NCBI GenBank assembly: GCA_038150305.1
Contig: JAYOTG010000036.1
Location: forward strand, 1-12,598
Direction: 5' to 3'
DNA: 12,598 nucleotides
Origin: MGIIa-L3 sp038150305
GTDB lineage: Archaea; Thermoplasmatota; Poseidoniia; Poseidoniales; Poseidoniaceae
The notes beneath the pieces are model-generated. The model saw only the letters and a list, made by a program, of their open reading frames with translations, was not told where the DNA came from and did no database searches. A program made the position numbers and the translations under genes. Below are positions 1-6,326 of the stretch, piece by piece. Position 1 is the first letter of the stretch. The number at the start of each line of letters is the position of its first letter.

Positions 1-1
1 C

Positions 2-241
2 TTCGGCGCCATCCCCTGCCCGGCCGAACACGCCGAATCCGACCTGGCCGAACTGCGCGAGGCCTTGGGCCTCGCCGAGCGCTGGGCGCGTTGGGACGCG
101 ACGCACCAGCGCCTCGAATTCCCCTTGTCGGCAGCGGAAGCCATCGCGGACGAGATGGAGGTCCCGGTCATGGCGGTGGAAGTTCACCCGACGCATGAAC
201 GGCTCGAAGTGGGCGTGGTCCACCTCAACGCACACCGTTGA
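2..241 (+). CDS. 3' end of an unrecognised protein
   Basis: This is an open frame from the window edge to a TGA at 239-241, giving 79 residues of the C-terminus of a protein that starts outside the window. The residues look like real coding sequence (FGAIPCPAEHAESDLAELRE at the beginning, VVHLNAHR at the end), with strong G/C at third positions and a charged, helical composition. The other two forward frames are Arg/Pro-rich and look non-coding. No family can be named from this fragment. It converges on the leftward gene next to it, with 7 bases between the two stop codons. Confidence 0.6.
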   Translation, partial: FGAIPCPAEHAESDLAELREALGLAERWARWDATHQRLEFPLSAAEAIADEMEVPVMAVEVHPTHERLEVGVVHLNAHR

Positions 242-248
242 GGGTCCC

Positions 249-803
249 TCAGGCCGTTTCTGGCGTCTGACTTACTCGTTCGGAAGGCCACAGGATGCGC
301 TCGCGCAACCGACGCACGGCGACGTAGGAAAGGAGGGCCACGACGATGCTGGCGATGATGGGCGCGGGAGGCCACAACCACGCGTCAAACCACCCTGAGA
401 ACACGAAACGAATCGGATAGAGCGGTTCGAGGCCGTAAATGCCGCTGTGTGAAGGAAGGTCGGCCACGAGGTGAGCCGCATAGGCCATGGCCGCGACTTT
501 GTGCCCCTTGCTGCGCCGCCACCACGGCAGGAAGACCAGGGCCCAGAAGAGCAGGCTGTGCGTCAGCAACCAGCTGTGGTAGGTCCAGTGGTCGAGCACC
601 TCTGGATGGGCGAGAAAGTCACGCGGCACGGCAAAGGGAATCGTCCGCTCGGCGACCCAGCCAAGGTAGGGATGAACGAGGATGATGTTCGTCAGGTCAG
701 GAAGCATTCCGAAACCAAGGCCAATCTTGCGACGGTGCTTCACGTCCTTTGGGGCACACTCGCCGACGATGAGGCCGACGATGGCGTGCGTGGCCGTGTC
801 CAT
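249..803 (-). CDS. YdjM/DUF457-type membrane-bound metal-dependent hydrolase
   Basis: This 184-residue integral membrane protein resembles the YdjM/DUF457 family, described as membrane-bound predicted metal-dependent hydrolases. The N-terminus MDTATHAIVGLIVGE matches the family start (typically M-D-x-x-T-H) and supports the ATG at 803. Likely metal ligands are visible as H6, the LPDLTN motif (D36), the HSWLLTHSLLFW helix (H76, H82) and the AAHLVADLPSHSG motif (H111, D115, H119). Hydrophobic segments lie at about residues 77-95 and 146-164, followed by an Arg-rich cytoplasmic-looking tail. The real substrate of this family is poorly known. Its start codon is only 8 bases from the divergent gene at 812, so at least one promoter must lie inside a neighbouring coding region. 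Confidence 0.8.
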   Translation of the reverse strand: MDTATHAIVGLIVGECAPKDVKHRRKIGLGFGMLPDLTNIILVHPYLGWVAERTIPFAVPRDFLAHPEVLDHWTYHSWLLTHSLLFWALVFLPWWRRSKGHKVAAMAYAAHLVADLPSHSGIYGLEPLYPIRFVFSGWFDAWLWPPAPIIASIVVALLSYVAVRRLRERILWPSERVSQTPETA

Positions 804-811
804 CGCTACCC

Positions 812-1450
812 ATGGAACTCAAGCAACCCATGAACCTTGACGAACGATGGTCGTCGCGGGATTTCGCATCGACTCCTGTGAGGGGAGGTGTTTTCTATCT
901 CCGGAACCATTGTGAACGCGTGGAGCCGCTCGTGAGCCTGTCGAGCGCGCTCAACGGCGTGCGGGTCCTGCTCGAGGCCTACGAAGGCTACGAGCGCGCG
1001 CGTTTCCTCGAGACCGACCTCGCGGTCCGCGAGGAAGTCCGCCGCAGGACGGTCATGCTCCAAGATCACTTGACGCGCTTTGAGGACCGTGCCCGCGAAG
1101 ACGGGCACCGTGAGGCGGCCTCGGAAGCCAAGCGGAGCAAAGCGACGCTCATCGCCATCAGCGAGGACGTCCAGTTCGCGATTTCTGGCGGGCCAAGCAG
1201 CAGCCACGGCAACATCGGCCGCCTGCCACGCGGCGCGCGAAAGAAACTCGTCAACCACGACCTGCGCAGCCTGAAGATGCTCGTCACGGCCACGCAGGCG
1301 GCCAACGATCTGCTTGACGCTCAAACCTCGTCCGAGGGTGACGCACAAGCCCTCAAGCGCGCCTGTGCAGGCGTGCACGACAAGATTGGCCGAGCGCGCA
1401 ACCACCTGCGCGAGCGGAACATGTTCATTGACGGATTGATGAAGCGGTGA
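812..1450 (+). CDS. unknown helical protein coupled to an SPFH protein
   Basis: This frame encodes 212 residues with no family I recognise. The sequence is rich in Arg, Glu, Ala and Leu and looks all-helical from about residue 35 onward. There is no signal peptide, membrane segment or Cys cluster. The start is uncertain: ATG at 812 (used here), ATG at 830 (MNLDERW) and a GTG near 917 are all possible, and the first 35 residues have a less typical composition than the rest. The stop overlaps the start of the next gene (GTGATG at 1447-1452), so the two are very likely translated together and may work together. The long antiparallel frame at 806-1504 is a shadow of this gene. Confidence 0.75.
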   Translation: MELKQPMNLDERWSSRDFASTPVRGGVFYLRNHCERVEPLVSLSSALNGVRVLLEAYEGYERARFLETDLAVREEVRRRTVMLQDHLTRFEDRAREDGHREAASEAKRSKATLIAISEDVQFAISGGPSSSHGNIGRLPRGARKKLVNHDLRSLKMLVTATQAANDLLDAQTSSEGDAQALKRACAGVHDKIGRARNHLRERNMFIDGLMKR

Positions 1451-2646
1451 TGCAGATGAGCGAGACACGATTTCGATGGCGAACCAACCCCACGGTGATT
1501 GCACGCTACGTCATGGGGCATCACGTGCCTGCCGGCATGGACGTCACCCTGAAGCCCAACGAAGCCTGCGTGGTCGTCGAAGACGGACGCGTGGCCGGCG
1601 TGGCCACCCAGCAGCACATGGAGGTCAACCCAAGCATCGGCCTCTTGCCCCGCCTGTTTGGTCGCAGTCAACCGAACCGCTCCTTCCTCTTCGCCTTCCT
1701 CGGCCCGCACGATCTGCTGCTGCCCGTTGAGGTCACGACCTCGGACGGTCAGGTGCTCAGCGGCATGTGCTCGATGCGCGTGGCCTTCACCCGCGAATCC
1801 GTGCCGCGTTTGCTCCAAGTGCCGGCCAAGGGTGCCCACGAAATCACGGTGGATGAACTCGCGCGCGTGCTTCACCCCGAGGTCCTCGCGCACCTCCGAG
1901 GCGCGATGGCCGGTCATGACGCCGAGGCCCTTCGCCGTGGCGACGGGCTCGAAGATCTGCTCCACACGCTCGAGCAGCGCATGCGGCCGACGCTCTCGTC
2001 CTACGGCTTGACCCAACAATCCTCCTTTGTCTCGTGGAACGAAAGCGAGAGCCAGGAACTTCTCCGCATGCGCCGCGATCTCGAGCATCTGGTCGAGCGC
2101 AACGCCATCCTCGACGCCACCGCAGCCGCGGAGATGGAAGCGACCCTCAACGCCCGCGTGCGAGCCGCTGAGCAGCAGGCGAGGATGGCCAACGCCGAAG
2201 CGAGCGCGAGCATCGCTGCACAGGGCGCGCTCGAGCGCGCGCGCTGGCAGGAATTGGCCGCGACCGAAGGCGTGCAGCATGACGCGCGTCGCGCGCAAGA
2301 GATCGCCGAAGCCGAGCACCAAGTCAAGATGGCCCAACTCGAAGCCCAGCGTCAGGCCGAACAAGCCGCTCCCGAGCAGGCCAAGCGGGACGCCAAGGTG
2401 GCCGAAGCCACGCGCCTCTTCGACGAGGTTCAGGCGCGCAAGCGCGAGCGCATGGCGATGGAGGCCGAGCGTGAGCAGGCCCGCTTGGACGCGGTTTCCG
2501 CCGGCTCGGACAAGATGATCGAGACGCTCTCGCGCATCGCCGAGACCAGCGACGACCCGCAGGTCGCCATGGAAGCCTTGCGCCAGCTGGCCGAACTGCG
2601 CAAGGCCGACGTGGATGCTGCGAAGGACGCCTACAGAGACAGCTGA
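1447..2646 (+). CDS. SPFH/band-7 domain protein with long coiled coil
   Basis: This 399-residue protein has an N-terminal SPFH/band-7-like domain of the soluble, virion-core-protein-like type (roughly residues 15-205). Visible signatures are the early W followed by a PNEACVVVEDGRVAGV strand, the VTTSDGQVLSGM strand with a following RVAF (about 96-114), a VDELARVLHPEVLAHLRGA helical part, and the closing RPTLSSYGL segment. Residues about 205-345 form an Ala/Glu/Arg/Gln-rich coiled coil, and a short helical tail (about 348-399) follows. SPFH proteins typically oligomerise into membrane-associated scaffolds. No transmembrane segment is visible here, so association would be peripheral. Three starts are possible: GTG 1447, ATG 1450 (overlapping the previous stop) and ATG 1456, the last preceded by GGTGA at a good distance. 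The coupling to the upstream unknown gene suggests a shared role. Confidence 0.75.
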   Translation: MMQMSETRFRWRTNPTVIARYVMGHHVPAGMDVTLKPNEACVVVEDGRVAGVATQQHMEVNPSIGLLPRLFGRSQPNRSFLFAFLGPHDLLLPVEVTTSDGQVLSGMCSMRVAFTRESVPRLLQVPAKGAHEITVDELARVLHPEVLAHLRGAMAGHDAEALRRGDGLEDLLHTLEQRMRPTLSSYGLTQQSSFVSWNESESQELLRMRRDLEHLVERNAILDATAAAEMEATLNARVRAAEQQARMANAEASASIAAQGALERARWQELAATEGVQHDARRAQEIAEAEHQVKMAQLEAQRQAEQAAPEQAKRDAKVAEATRLFDEVQARKRERMAMEAEREQARLDAVSAGSDKMIETLSRIAETSDDPQVAMEALRQLAELRKADVDAAKDAYRDS

Positions 2647-2689
2647 GGTAAGGAGGACGGTTCATATCCCTCGCCTCACATGGCGTGAC

Positions 2690-3040
2690 ATGGGACTCTT
2701 GCAAGCCTACATCGACGCCTGGAGCAGCGGAAACGCGGAAGCCATTGCTGAACTGATTCACGACGACTTCGTCTTCGACCCACACGTCGGTGGCGTGACC
2801 ATGGGCAAGTCCGACTTGGTCGGCTTCGTCGGCAACGACATGGTGCGCGGCGAGCACGAGCGTGTCCTCTACGAGAACGACGAGGTCGGCGTGATGCACA
2901 GCATCGCCCATTTCGCCAACGGCTCCGCGTCCGAAGCGGTCCTCTCCTTCGCCCGCTTCAAGGACGGCAAGATCGTCCGCATGGAAACCGGTGCGACCCC
3001 GCTGAGCGAGGACTACACGCTCGTCGGTCAAGACGACTGA
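2690..3040 (+). CDS. NTF2/SnoaL-like small protein
   Basis: This 116-residue protein has the look of the NTF2-like/SnoaL-like fold. An N-terminal helix (LLQAYIDAWSSGNAEAIAEL) leads into HDDFVFDPHVGG, then a KSDLVGFVGNDM helix, and then alternating strands ending in LSFARFKDGKIVRMETG, which is the usual layout of these cone-shaped barrels. Members act as small enzymes (isomerases, hydrolases) or as ligand-binding subunits, and the substrate cannot be read from sequence. ATG 2690 is chosen because the fold begins there. The in-frame extension back to 2615 would overlap the SPFH gene and has no matching composition. A strong AGGAGG at 2651-2656 lies about 33 bases upstream, too far to serve this start and with no start codon at normal spacing. 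Confidence 0.7.
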   Translation: MGLLQAYIDAWSSGNAEAIAELIHDDFVFDPHVGGVTMGKSDLVGFVGNDMVRGEHERVLYENDEVGVMHSIAHFANGSASEAVLSFARFKDGKIVRMETGATPLSEDYTLVGQDD

Positions 3041-3123
3041 TCATCAGCATTGTTGCGGCGCGGCTCTAACCGTCGCGCATGGACATGTTCAATAGTCCTC
3101 ATAAGGGCTTTCCATGCGTTAAG

Positions 3124-3276
3124 ATGGACGTCAAAGCATTGCGCGAACGCGTCCAGTCGGCCGCGGAATGCATGGGGCAAGCTCTGCTCCGGCAGGAAGC
3201 GGGCAACGATGCTCTTCGTGATCGGTTGGCTGANNNNNNNNNNCTGATGCAGCGTTGGCCGCCTGCCAAGGTTTAG
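3124..3276 (+). CDS. small unknown protein crossing an assembly gap
   Basis: A frame starting at ATG 3124 (MDVKALRERVQSAAECMGQA) reads with good coding composition up to the ten-N gap at 3234-3243. With exactly ten unknown bases it would continue to a TAG at 3274-3276, giving about 50 residues. An upstream ATG at 3079 is in frame, but the sequence between the two is less GC-rich and looks non-coding. Because the gap length is probably arbitrary, the true C-terminus is unknown, and the gene may instead continue into the frame of the next gene. It is helical, with no recognisable family. Confidence 0.4.
   Translation: MDVKALRERVQSAAECMGQALLRQEAGNDALRDRLAXXXXLMQRWPPAKV
3234..3243. other. assembly gap (10 N)
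   Basis: This is a run of exactly ten N inside the small gene at 3124. The identical length of the second gap in the window suggests a fixed placeholder rather than a measured distance. The left contig ends in CTGA and the right contig begins with CTGA. Confidence 0.95.
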
Positions 3277-3323
3277 GAAGGTCCTCTCATATTTCCTTCG
3301 TTCCACGAGAACGAGGACTTCAG

Positions 3324-3710
3324 ATGATCAACCTACGATTTCCAACGCATTTGGCGCCAGACCAAGACGCCTTCGAACGCCTTTCTGAGGCCGGTTTCCT
3401 GACCGCTTGCCTGCAGCATGACTCAGGCGTTTCCGACGACTGGACGGACCTGACAGATGTCGAGGCTTCGGCGCTCGATGCCGCCTACCTCGACCACCTT
3501 GCGGCGGTGGCTTGGATCGAGGAGGAAGTGCAACGCACCACCCATTCGCCGTATCTTGGGGCTTGGACCCGGCATTTCGAGTGGGGCTTGCTGAGGTACC
3601 TCCGCGACGTGAGGTTCGCTTTGCTTCATCCACGCGTGCACAGGGCCTTGACGGCCCTTGGCGAGCAAAGCGTGAGGGGTGCCTCGCCGGCCGACGTGCT
3701 CGGGCTGTGA
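3324..3710 (+). CDS. unknown 128-residue protein
   Basis: This soluble, acidic and aromatic-rich protein begins MINLRFPTHLAP. The ATG at 3324 is preceded by a GAGG at a usual ribosome-binding distance, so I use it rather than the longer in-frame extension that runs back to the assembly gap. The middle (DWTDLTDVEASALDAAYLDH) and the end (HFEWGLLRYLRDVRFALLHP) look like amphipathic helices. There is no Cys cluster, signal peptide or transmembrane segment, and I recognise no family. Its TGA ends at 3710, directly abutting the stop of the leftward gene at 3711. If the gap at 3234-3243 is really a 4-base overlap, this frame fuses with the small gene upstream into one protein of about 190 residues. 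Confidence 0.6.
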   Translation: MINLRFPTHLAPDQDAFERLSEAGFLTACLQHDSGVSDDWTDLTDVEASALDAAYLDHLAAVAWIEEEVQRTTHSPYLGAWTRHFEWGLLRYLRDVRFALLHPRVHRALTALGEQSVRGASPADVLGL

Positions 3711-3923
3711 TCAGTTCGCGTATTCGCAGCCTTCGTTGGTGCAGCGGAACACGCGTGCCTCAGCGTCCCAGGTGAGCGGTGAAAGGCAGCCTCCGCACAT
3801 GGAGGTGCCCTCTGCGAGTTGCGCGCCGTACTCGAAGATCTGCTGCTCTTCGTCCTGCTGCGCGAGTTGTTCGGCCGCGTCCTCGGGGGTCATGCCCATG
3901 GGGCATGGTCTGACCGGGAACAT
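3711..3923 (-). CDS. small zinc-ribbon protein, autoantigen-p27-like
   Basis: This 70-residue protein has a C-terminal zinc ribbon: C43-x2-C46 and C61-x4-C66. The order of features, a helix (EDAAEQLAQQDEEQQIFEYG), then AQLAEGTSMCGGCLSPL, then a hairpin and a second Cys pair, resembles the archaeal relatives of the Sjogren's syndrome/scleroderma autoantigen 1 (p27) family, whose function is unclear. The assignment is from pattern memory and is tentative. The start at 3923 is supported by GGTGA six bases upstream on this strand, and an AT-rich TATA-like element (3953-3960) lies upstream of it. An internal ATG (MGMTPED) is less well supported. The gene is divergent from the cluster starting at 4027. 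Confidence 0.6.
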   Translation of the reverse strand: MFPVRPCPMGMTPEDAAEQLAQQDEEQQIFEYGAQLAEGTSMCGGCLSPLTWDAEARVFRCTNEGCEYAN

Positions 3924-3952
3924 ATCAGTTCACCGGATTTCCGAGTGTTAGC

Positions 3953-3960
3953 ATATTTAA
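3953..3960 (-). promoter_or_regulatory. probable TATA box for the leftward zinc-ribbon gene
   Basis: On the minus strand this reads TTAAATAT, about 30 bases upstream of the ATG at 3923, with GGTGA between them. Archaeal transcription starts about 25 bases downstream of the TATA box, which would give a very short leader that just includes the ribosome binding site. The surrounding 60 bases are clearly more AT-rich than the rest of the window. Confidence 0.4.
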
Positions 3961-3974
3961 TAACTACCGATAAG

Positions 3975-3982
3975 TTTATATA
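3975..3982 (+). promoter_or_regulatory. archaeal TATA box for the five-gene cluster
   Basis: The sequence TTTATATA is the textbook archaeal box A. Its expected start site, about 25 bases downstream near 4004, would give a leader of roughly 20 bases containing the GGAGGGG ribosome binding site (4014-4020) six bases before the ATG at 4027. The next four genes follow with gaps of at most 56 bases and no comparable box, so this promoter probably drives all five. Confidence 0.6.
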
Positions 3983-4026
3983 GTAGAACTTTGTGAGTGA
4001 AAAGTTCCGGGCAGGAGGGGAGCGAC

Positions 4027-4917
4027 ATGAGCATGCAATTCAGAACCTTACATTCACGCCACCAACGTTCAATTCCTGACGGTTTCCGTCGCTGTTGGGC
4101 CGTTGTTTCTCCCTCTGTGATCGAAGCCCTGCTTCGAGAGGAGCGCTTTGCTCCAGCCTCACACGAGGTCCAGTTTCCGGGTGAGCGTTCAAGCTGTCAA
4201 GCATGCACATCCCTAGACGGATGGTGCTACCACCAAGCTCGGGGCTGGGTCGTGGACCGGTTGGCCACCGTCGTGAATCAGGATGGTCTCGAGGCCGCCG
4301 TTTGGCTTCATGCCAGCAGCAGCATCGAGGTTGATGCAGGTTGGCTTGACCATATCCCTCACGGTTTTCTTGTCGTGGTTGACGTGCCCGAAAATCGGTT
4401 GTTGCGGCTTCATGCCGACCTGTTCCGAGAGGTGGCTTTGGCCAGAGATCCCGTCACTTCGTCCGACGTTCGTCAACACCGAAACAGGGAGGATTTTCTC
4501 AACGCACGTGACGCATACTTTGCTCGCTTCCCTCCCGACCTCGCCGATTGGCCTTTTGAGGATCGCAGGCTCTGGCTTGAGGCCACCTGGGAGCACATCT
4601 TCGACGATGCCCTGTGGCAGGAGGGCGGATTCGATCAACTTGGCAACGACGACGGTTGCCCACCCGTGTACGGTGTGACCCCAGAGATTTGGCTCGACCA
4701 CGTCGTGGACGTCATCGGCTGCGACGATCAAGGGTTCGTGATGTGGCGTGAGGACGGCGATGCACACCACATCCGTCTCGGGGCCCGTACCGTGCACCTC
4801 GATGCCTCAGGCCTGCGTGCCATCACCGACACTGAGGTTGAAGAGGACTCAAACCAACTCGTCTACGCTTGCGTTCGCGGTGAAGCCCGCGTTGAACCAC
4901 AAGGAGGTGAATCCTGA
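4027..4917 (+). CDS. DUF3841-like protein
   Basis: This 296-residue protein resembles the DUF3841 family, whose function is unknown. The supporting features are an N-terminal LHSRHQRSI strand followed by a helix, a hydrophobic WLHASSSIE strand (93-101), the GFLVVVDVPENRLLRLHADL stretch (113-132; family members carry a similar VDVPxxxLLLxD motif) and a TWEHIFDDALW segment (187-197; compare SWExIFD). The match is from memory and needs a profile search. About 85 C-terminal residues (PPVYGVTPEIWLDHVVDVIG onward) exceed the usual length and may be a second small domain. Cys57 and Cys60 form a CxxC, with Cys67 nearby. The start is set by GGAGGGG six bases upstream of ATG 4027; the in-frame GTG at 3997 lies too close to the expected transcript start. 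It is the first gene of the cluster, and its TGA overlaps the next ATG by one base. Confidence 0.65.
   Translation: MSMQFRTLHSRHQRSIPDGFRRCWAVVSPSVIEALLREERFAPASHEVQFPGERSSCQACTSLDGWCYHQARGWVVDRLATVVNQDGLEAAVWLHASSSIEVDAGWLDHIPHGFLVVVDVPENRLLRLHADLFREVALARDPVTSSDVRQHRNREDFLNARDAYFARFPPDLADWPFEDRRLWLEATWEHIFDDALWQEGGFDQLGNDDGCPPVYGVTPEIWLDHVVDVIGCDDQGFVMWREDGDAHHIRLGARTVHLDASGLRAITDTEVEEDSNQLVYACVRGEARVEPQGGES
4901..4910 (+). promoter_or_regulatory. near-perfect Shine-Dalgarno site
   Basis: The sequence AAGGAGGTGA is essentially the full complement of the 16S rRNA 3' end and sits six bases before the ATG at 4917. It lies inside the end of the upstream gene, so translation of the two is tightly coupled. 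Similar strong sites precede the other members: GGAGGGG at 4014-4020, GAGGAGG at 5461-5467 and GGAGTGA at 6314-6320. Confidence 0.8.
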
Positions 4918-5450
4918 TGCACGTGGACCCTGACCTGCAACCTGAGTGCCCACAATGCGGCTGTGAGGTGCTCTTTGACGTCCAGGTGGACGGCGTGCTC
5001 GTGCAAAGCGAGGACGGATTGGCCGTGCGCTTCCCCGTCCGCGAAGGGCGCACACAGGTGATGCGCGCCGTCCCTCTCTTGGAAGAGGACCTCGACATTG
5101 ACTGCTCCCACTGCGGCTTCAGCGGCTTCCTCGGTGAGGTGCTGGAGGAATTTGGGCCCGTCAATCGTCCTCGATGTGGCGTCACCGTTCGTCGTCGTCC
5201 GCTCGACCCCGATCTGCAACCCATCTGCCCACGTTGCGAATGCGAGGGCATGTTCGAGATCCTCGTGCCCGGCGTGCTCATTCAGACCGCCAACGGGCCT
5301 GTCGTTCGTTACCCCACATGGTCCGGCGGACATCTCCAATACAGCAACACCCCACTGCTCAACGGCAACGATGAGATCGATTGCCCTCATTGCAACCACC
5401 GCACCGTCTTGAGCGAGGTGTACGGGGAAAGCGAAGTCTCTTCTGCATGA
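4917..5450 (+). CDS. tandem-duplicated double zinc-ribbon protein
   Basis: This 177-residue protein is made of two copies of one unit. Both begin DPDLQP, and each holds two CxxC pairs: C11/C14 with C63/C66 in the first copy, and C104/C107 with C156/C159 in the second. Every paired Cys is exactly 93 residues from its partner in the other copy. Between the Cys pairs each unit has a VDGVLVQ/VPGVLIQ strand, a VRFP/VRYP strand and a PLL element before I-D-C-x-H-C. Each unit therefore probably binds one zinc with four Cys and may contact nucleic acid or protein. The 17-residue linker contains RRRP. I do not know a named family. Its ATG overlaps the upstream TGA by one base, and a near-perfect ribosome binding site precedes it, so it is likely made in proportion to the DUF3841-like protein. 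Confidence 0.7.
   Translation: MHVDPDLQPECPQCGCEVLFDVQVDGVLVQSEDGLAVRFPVREGRTQVMRAVPLLEEDLDIDCSHCGFSGFLGEVLEEFGPVNRPRCGVTVRRRPLDPDLQPICPRCECEGMFEILVPGVLIQTANGPVVRYPTWSGGHLQYSNTPLLNGNDEIDCPHCNHRTVLSEVYGESEVSSA
4926..5432 (+). repeat. internal gene duplication: two 76-residue zinc-ribbon units
   Basis: Unit A spans 4926-5153 and unit B spans 5205-5432 (residues 4-79 and 97-172). They align without any insertion or deletion at a fixed offset of 279 bases. The first 14 codons are still close at the DNA level, and the remainder has diverged mainly at protein-neutral or conservative sites. This is a coding duplication, not a mobile repeat. Confidence 0.8.
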
Positions 5451-5475
5451 ATGAACCACTGAGGAGGAATAAAGC

Positions 5476-6270
5476 ATGATACACGAACGAACCTGCACCT
5501 GCGAACACCACACGGACGACCAAGGAAGGCCCACACCATGCGGCAACAGCTACGGCGTCTTCGGCCATTTTGGCTGGGGCGAGCCGTGGATCAGCGCCTC
5601 CCGTTGTGGCGCCTGCCACGGCTGCGGCACCGGTCGCTTGGGGCTGAGCGCCCTTCCGCCCGAGCAACACGACGTCTCAGCATGGGTGGCTTCGCCTGCG
5701 GCGGACGCCATGCTCGGGCAACATCTACTGGGCCTGCAGCGCAGCAGTTACTCGATTCGCGCACGGCTTGCCCCTCGCTTCATTCGGGCCCGCGGCCTGG
5801 TGCGTGAGGGCGTCAGGCTGGACGGACGATGCGGCCACGACCACCTCTTTGCTGTCGAATTGCCGGGCCACTTCCGACGCGAAGGTGAACGCTGGACGCC
5901 TTCACCCGTGGGCCACCATCACCACGACGAGGAGCGTTACGTCATCGGTGCGTGCGACATCATCGACGACGTCGAGCGTCAGGAGCCTGAATGCCCCTTG
6001 TGCGGCCACTCCCTGCACCTGATGATGCACGAAGGGTGGATCCGTTCTGCCGGGGTCGGTTTTGACGACCAGCCTCGCCCCTACCGGGTGTACTCCCTGA
6101 CCTGCGTGCCGGATTGGGAACGGTACCGGCCGAACAGGGCCATCGCGAGCAACGCTGACGGCCAGCCCTTCAACCCGCATCCTGCCGCAGACCGGATCGG
6201 CTGGTCCTCACGGCTGAGCTTCTGGCATCCGTCGTACCGTCCGGTTCCTCTCCCTGATTGGACGTGCTGA
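5476..6270 (+). CDS. unknown Cys/His-rich protein
   Basis: This 264-residue protein has several candidate metal sites: a CTCEHH start (C7, C9, H11, H12) with C22, a CGACHGCG knot (C44, C47, C50), C119-G-H with H123, a run of four His at 147-150, and a CPLCGH pair (C173, C176) with C210. It is rich in Trp, Arg and His and has no signal peptide or membrane segment. I recognise no family. The number of Cx2C motifs suggests two or more zinc-binding modules, or less likely an iron-sulfur site. The start is fixed by GAGGAGG eight bases upstream of ATG 5476. It lies 25 bases after the duplicated zinc-ribbon gene and shares that gene's Cys-pair chemistry, which suggests a common complex or nucleic-acid-related role. 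Confidence 0.65.
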   Translation: MIHERTCTCEHHTDDQGRPTPCGNSYGVFGHFGWGEPWISASRCGACHGCGTGRLGLSALPPEQHDVSAWVASPAADAMLGQHLLGLQRSSYSIRARLAPRFIRARGLVREGVRLDGRCGHDHLFAVELPGHFRREGERWTPSPVGHHHHDEERYVIGACDIIDDVERQEPECPLCGHSLHLMMHEGWIRSAGVGFDDQPRPYRVYSLTCVPDWERYRPNRAIASNADGQPFNPHPAADRIGWSSRLSFWHPSYRPVPLPDWTC

Positions 6271-6278
6271 GGACATGA

Positions 6279-6284
6279 TTTTTT
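6279..6284 (+). terminator. weak T-run between cluster genes
   Basis: A run of six T lies nine bases after the stop of the Cys/His-rich gene, in a 56-base AT-rich spacer. Archaeal terminators are T-rich tracts, so partial termination or an attenuating step is possible, but a single T6 is weak evidence. The strong ribosome binding site GGAGTGA follows at 6314-6320. Confidence 0.2.
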
Positions 6285-6326
6285 GTTGGAGAAGAGATTA
6301 AAGCAAATCGAAAGGAGTGAGAAAGC

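Noticed and set aside
806..1504. A 232-residue minus-strand frame opposite the 812 gene
   Set aside because: No recognisable motifs. The forward frame has better composition and is coupled to the next gene.
1321..2364. A 347-residue open frame on the minus strand opposite the SPFH gene
   Set aside because: It is a shadow frame from high third-position GC. Its residues are His/Arg/Gly-rich without any family signal, whereas the forward frame has clear SPFH features and a coiled coil.
3997..4026. A GTG (3997) start for the DUF3841-like gene
   Set aside because: It lies about 15 bases after the TATA box, upstream of the expected transcript start, while ATG 4027 has a well-spaced GGAGGGG.
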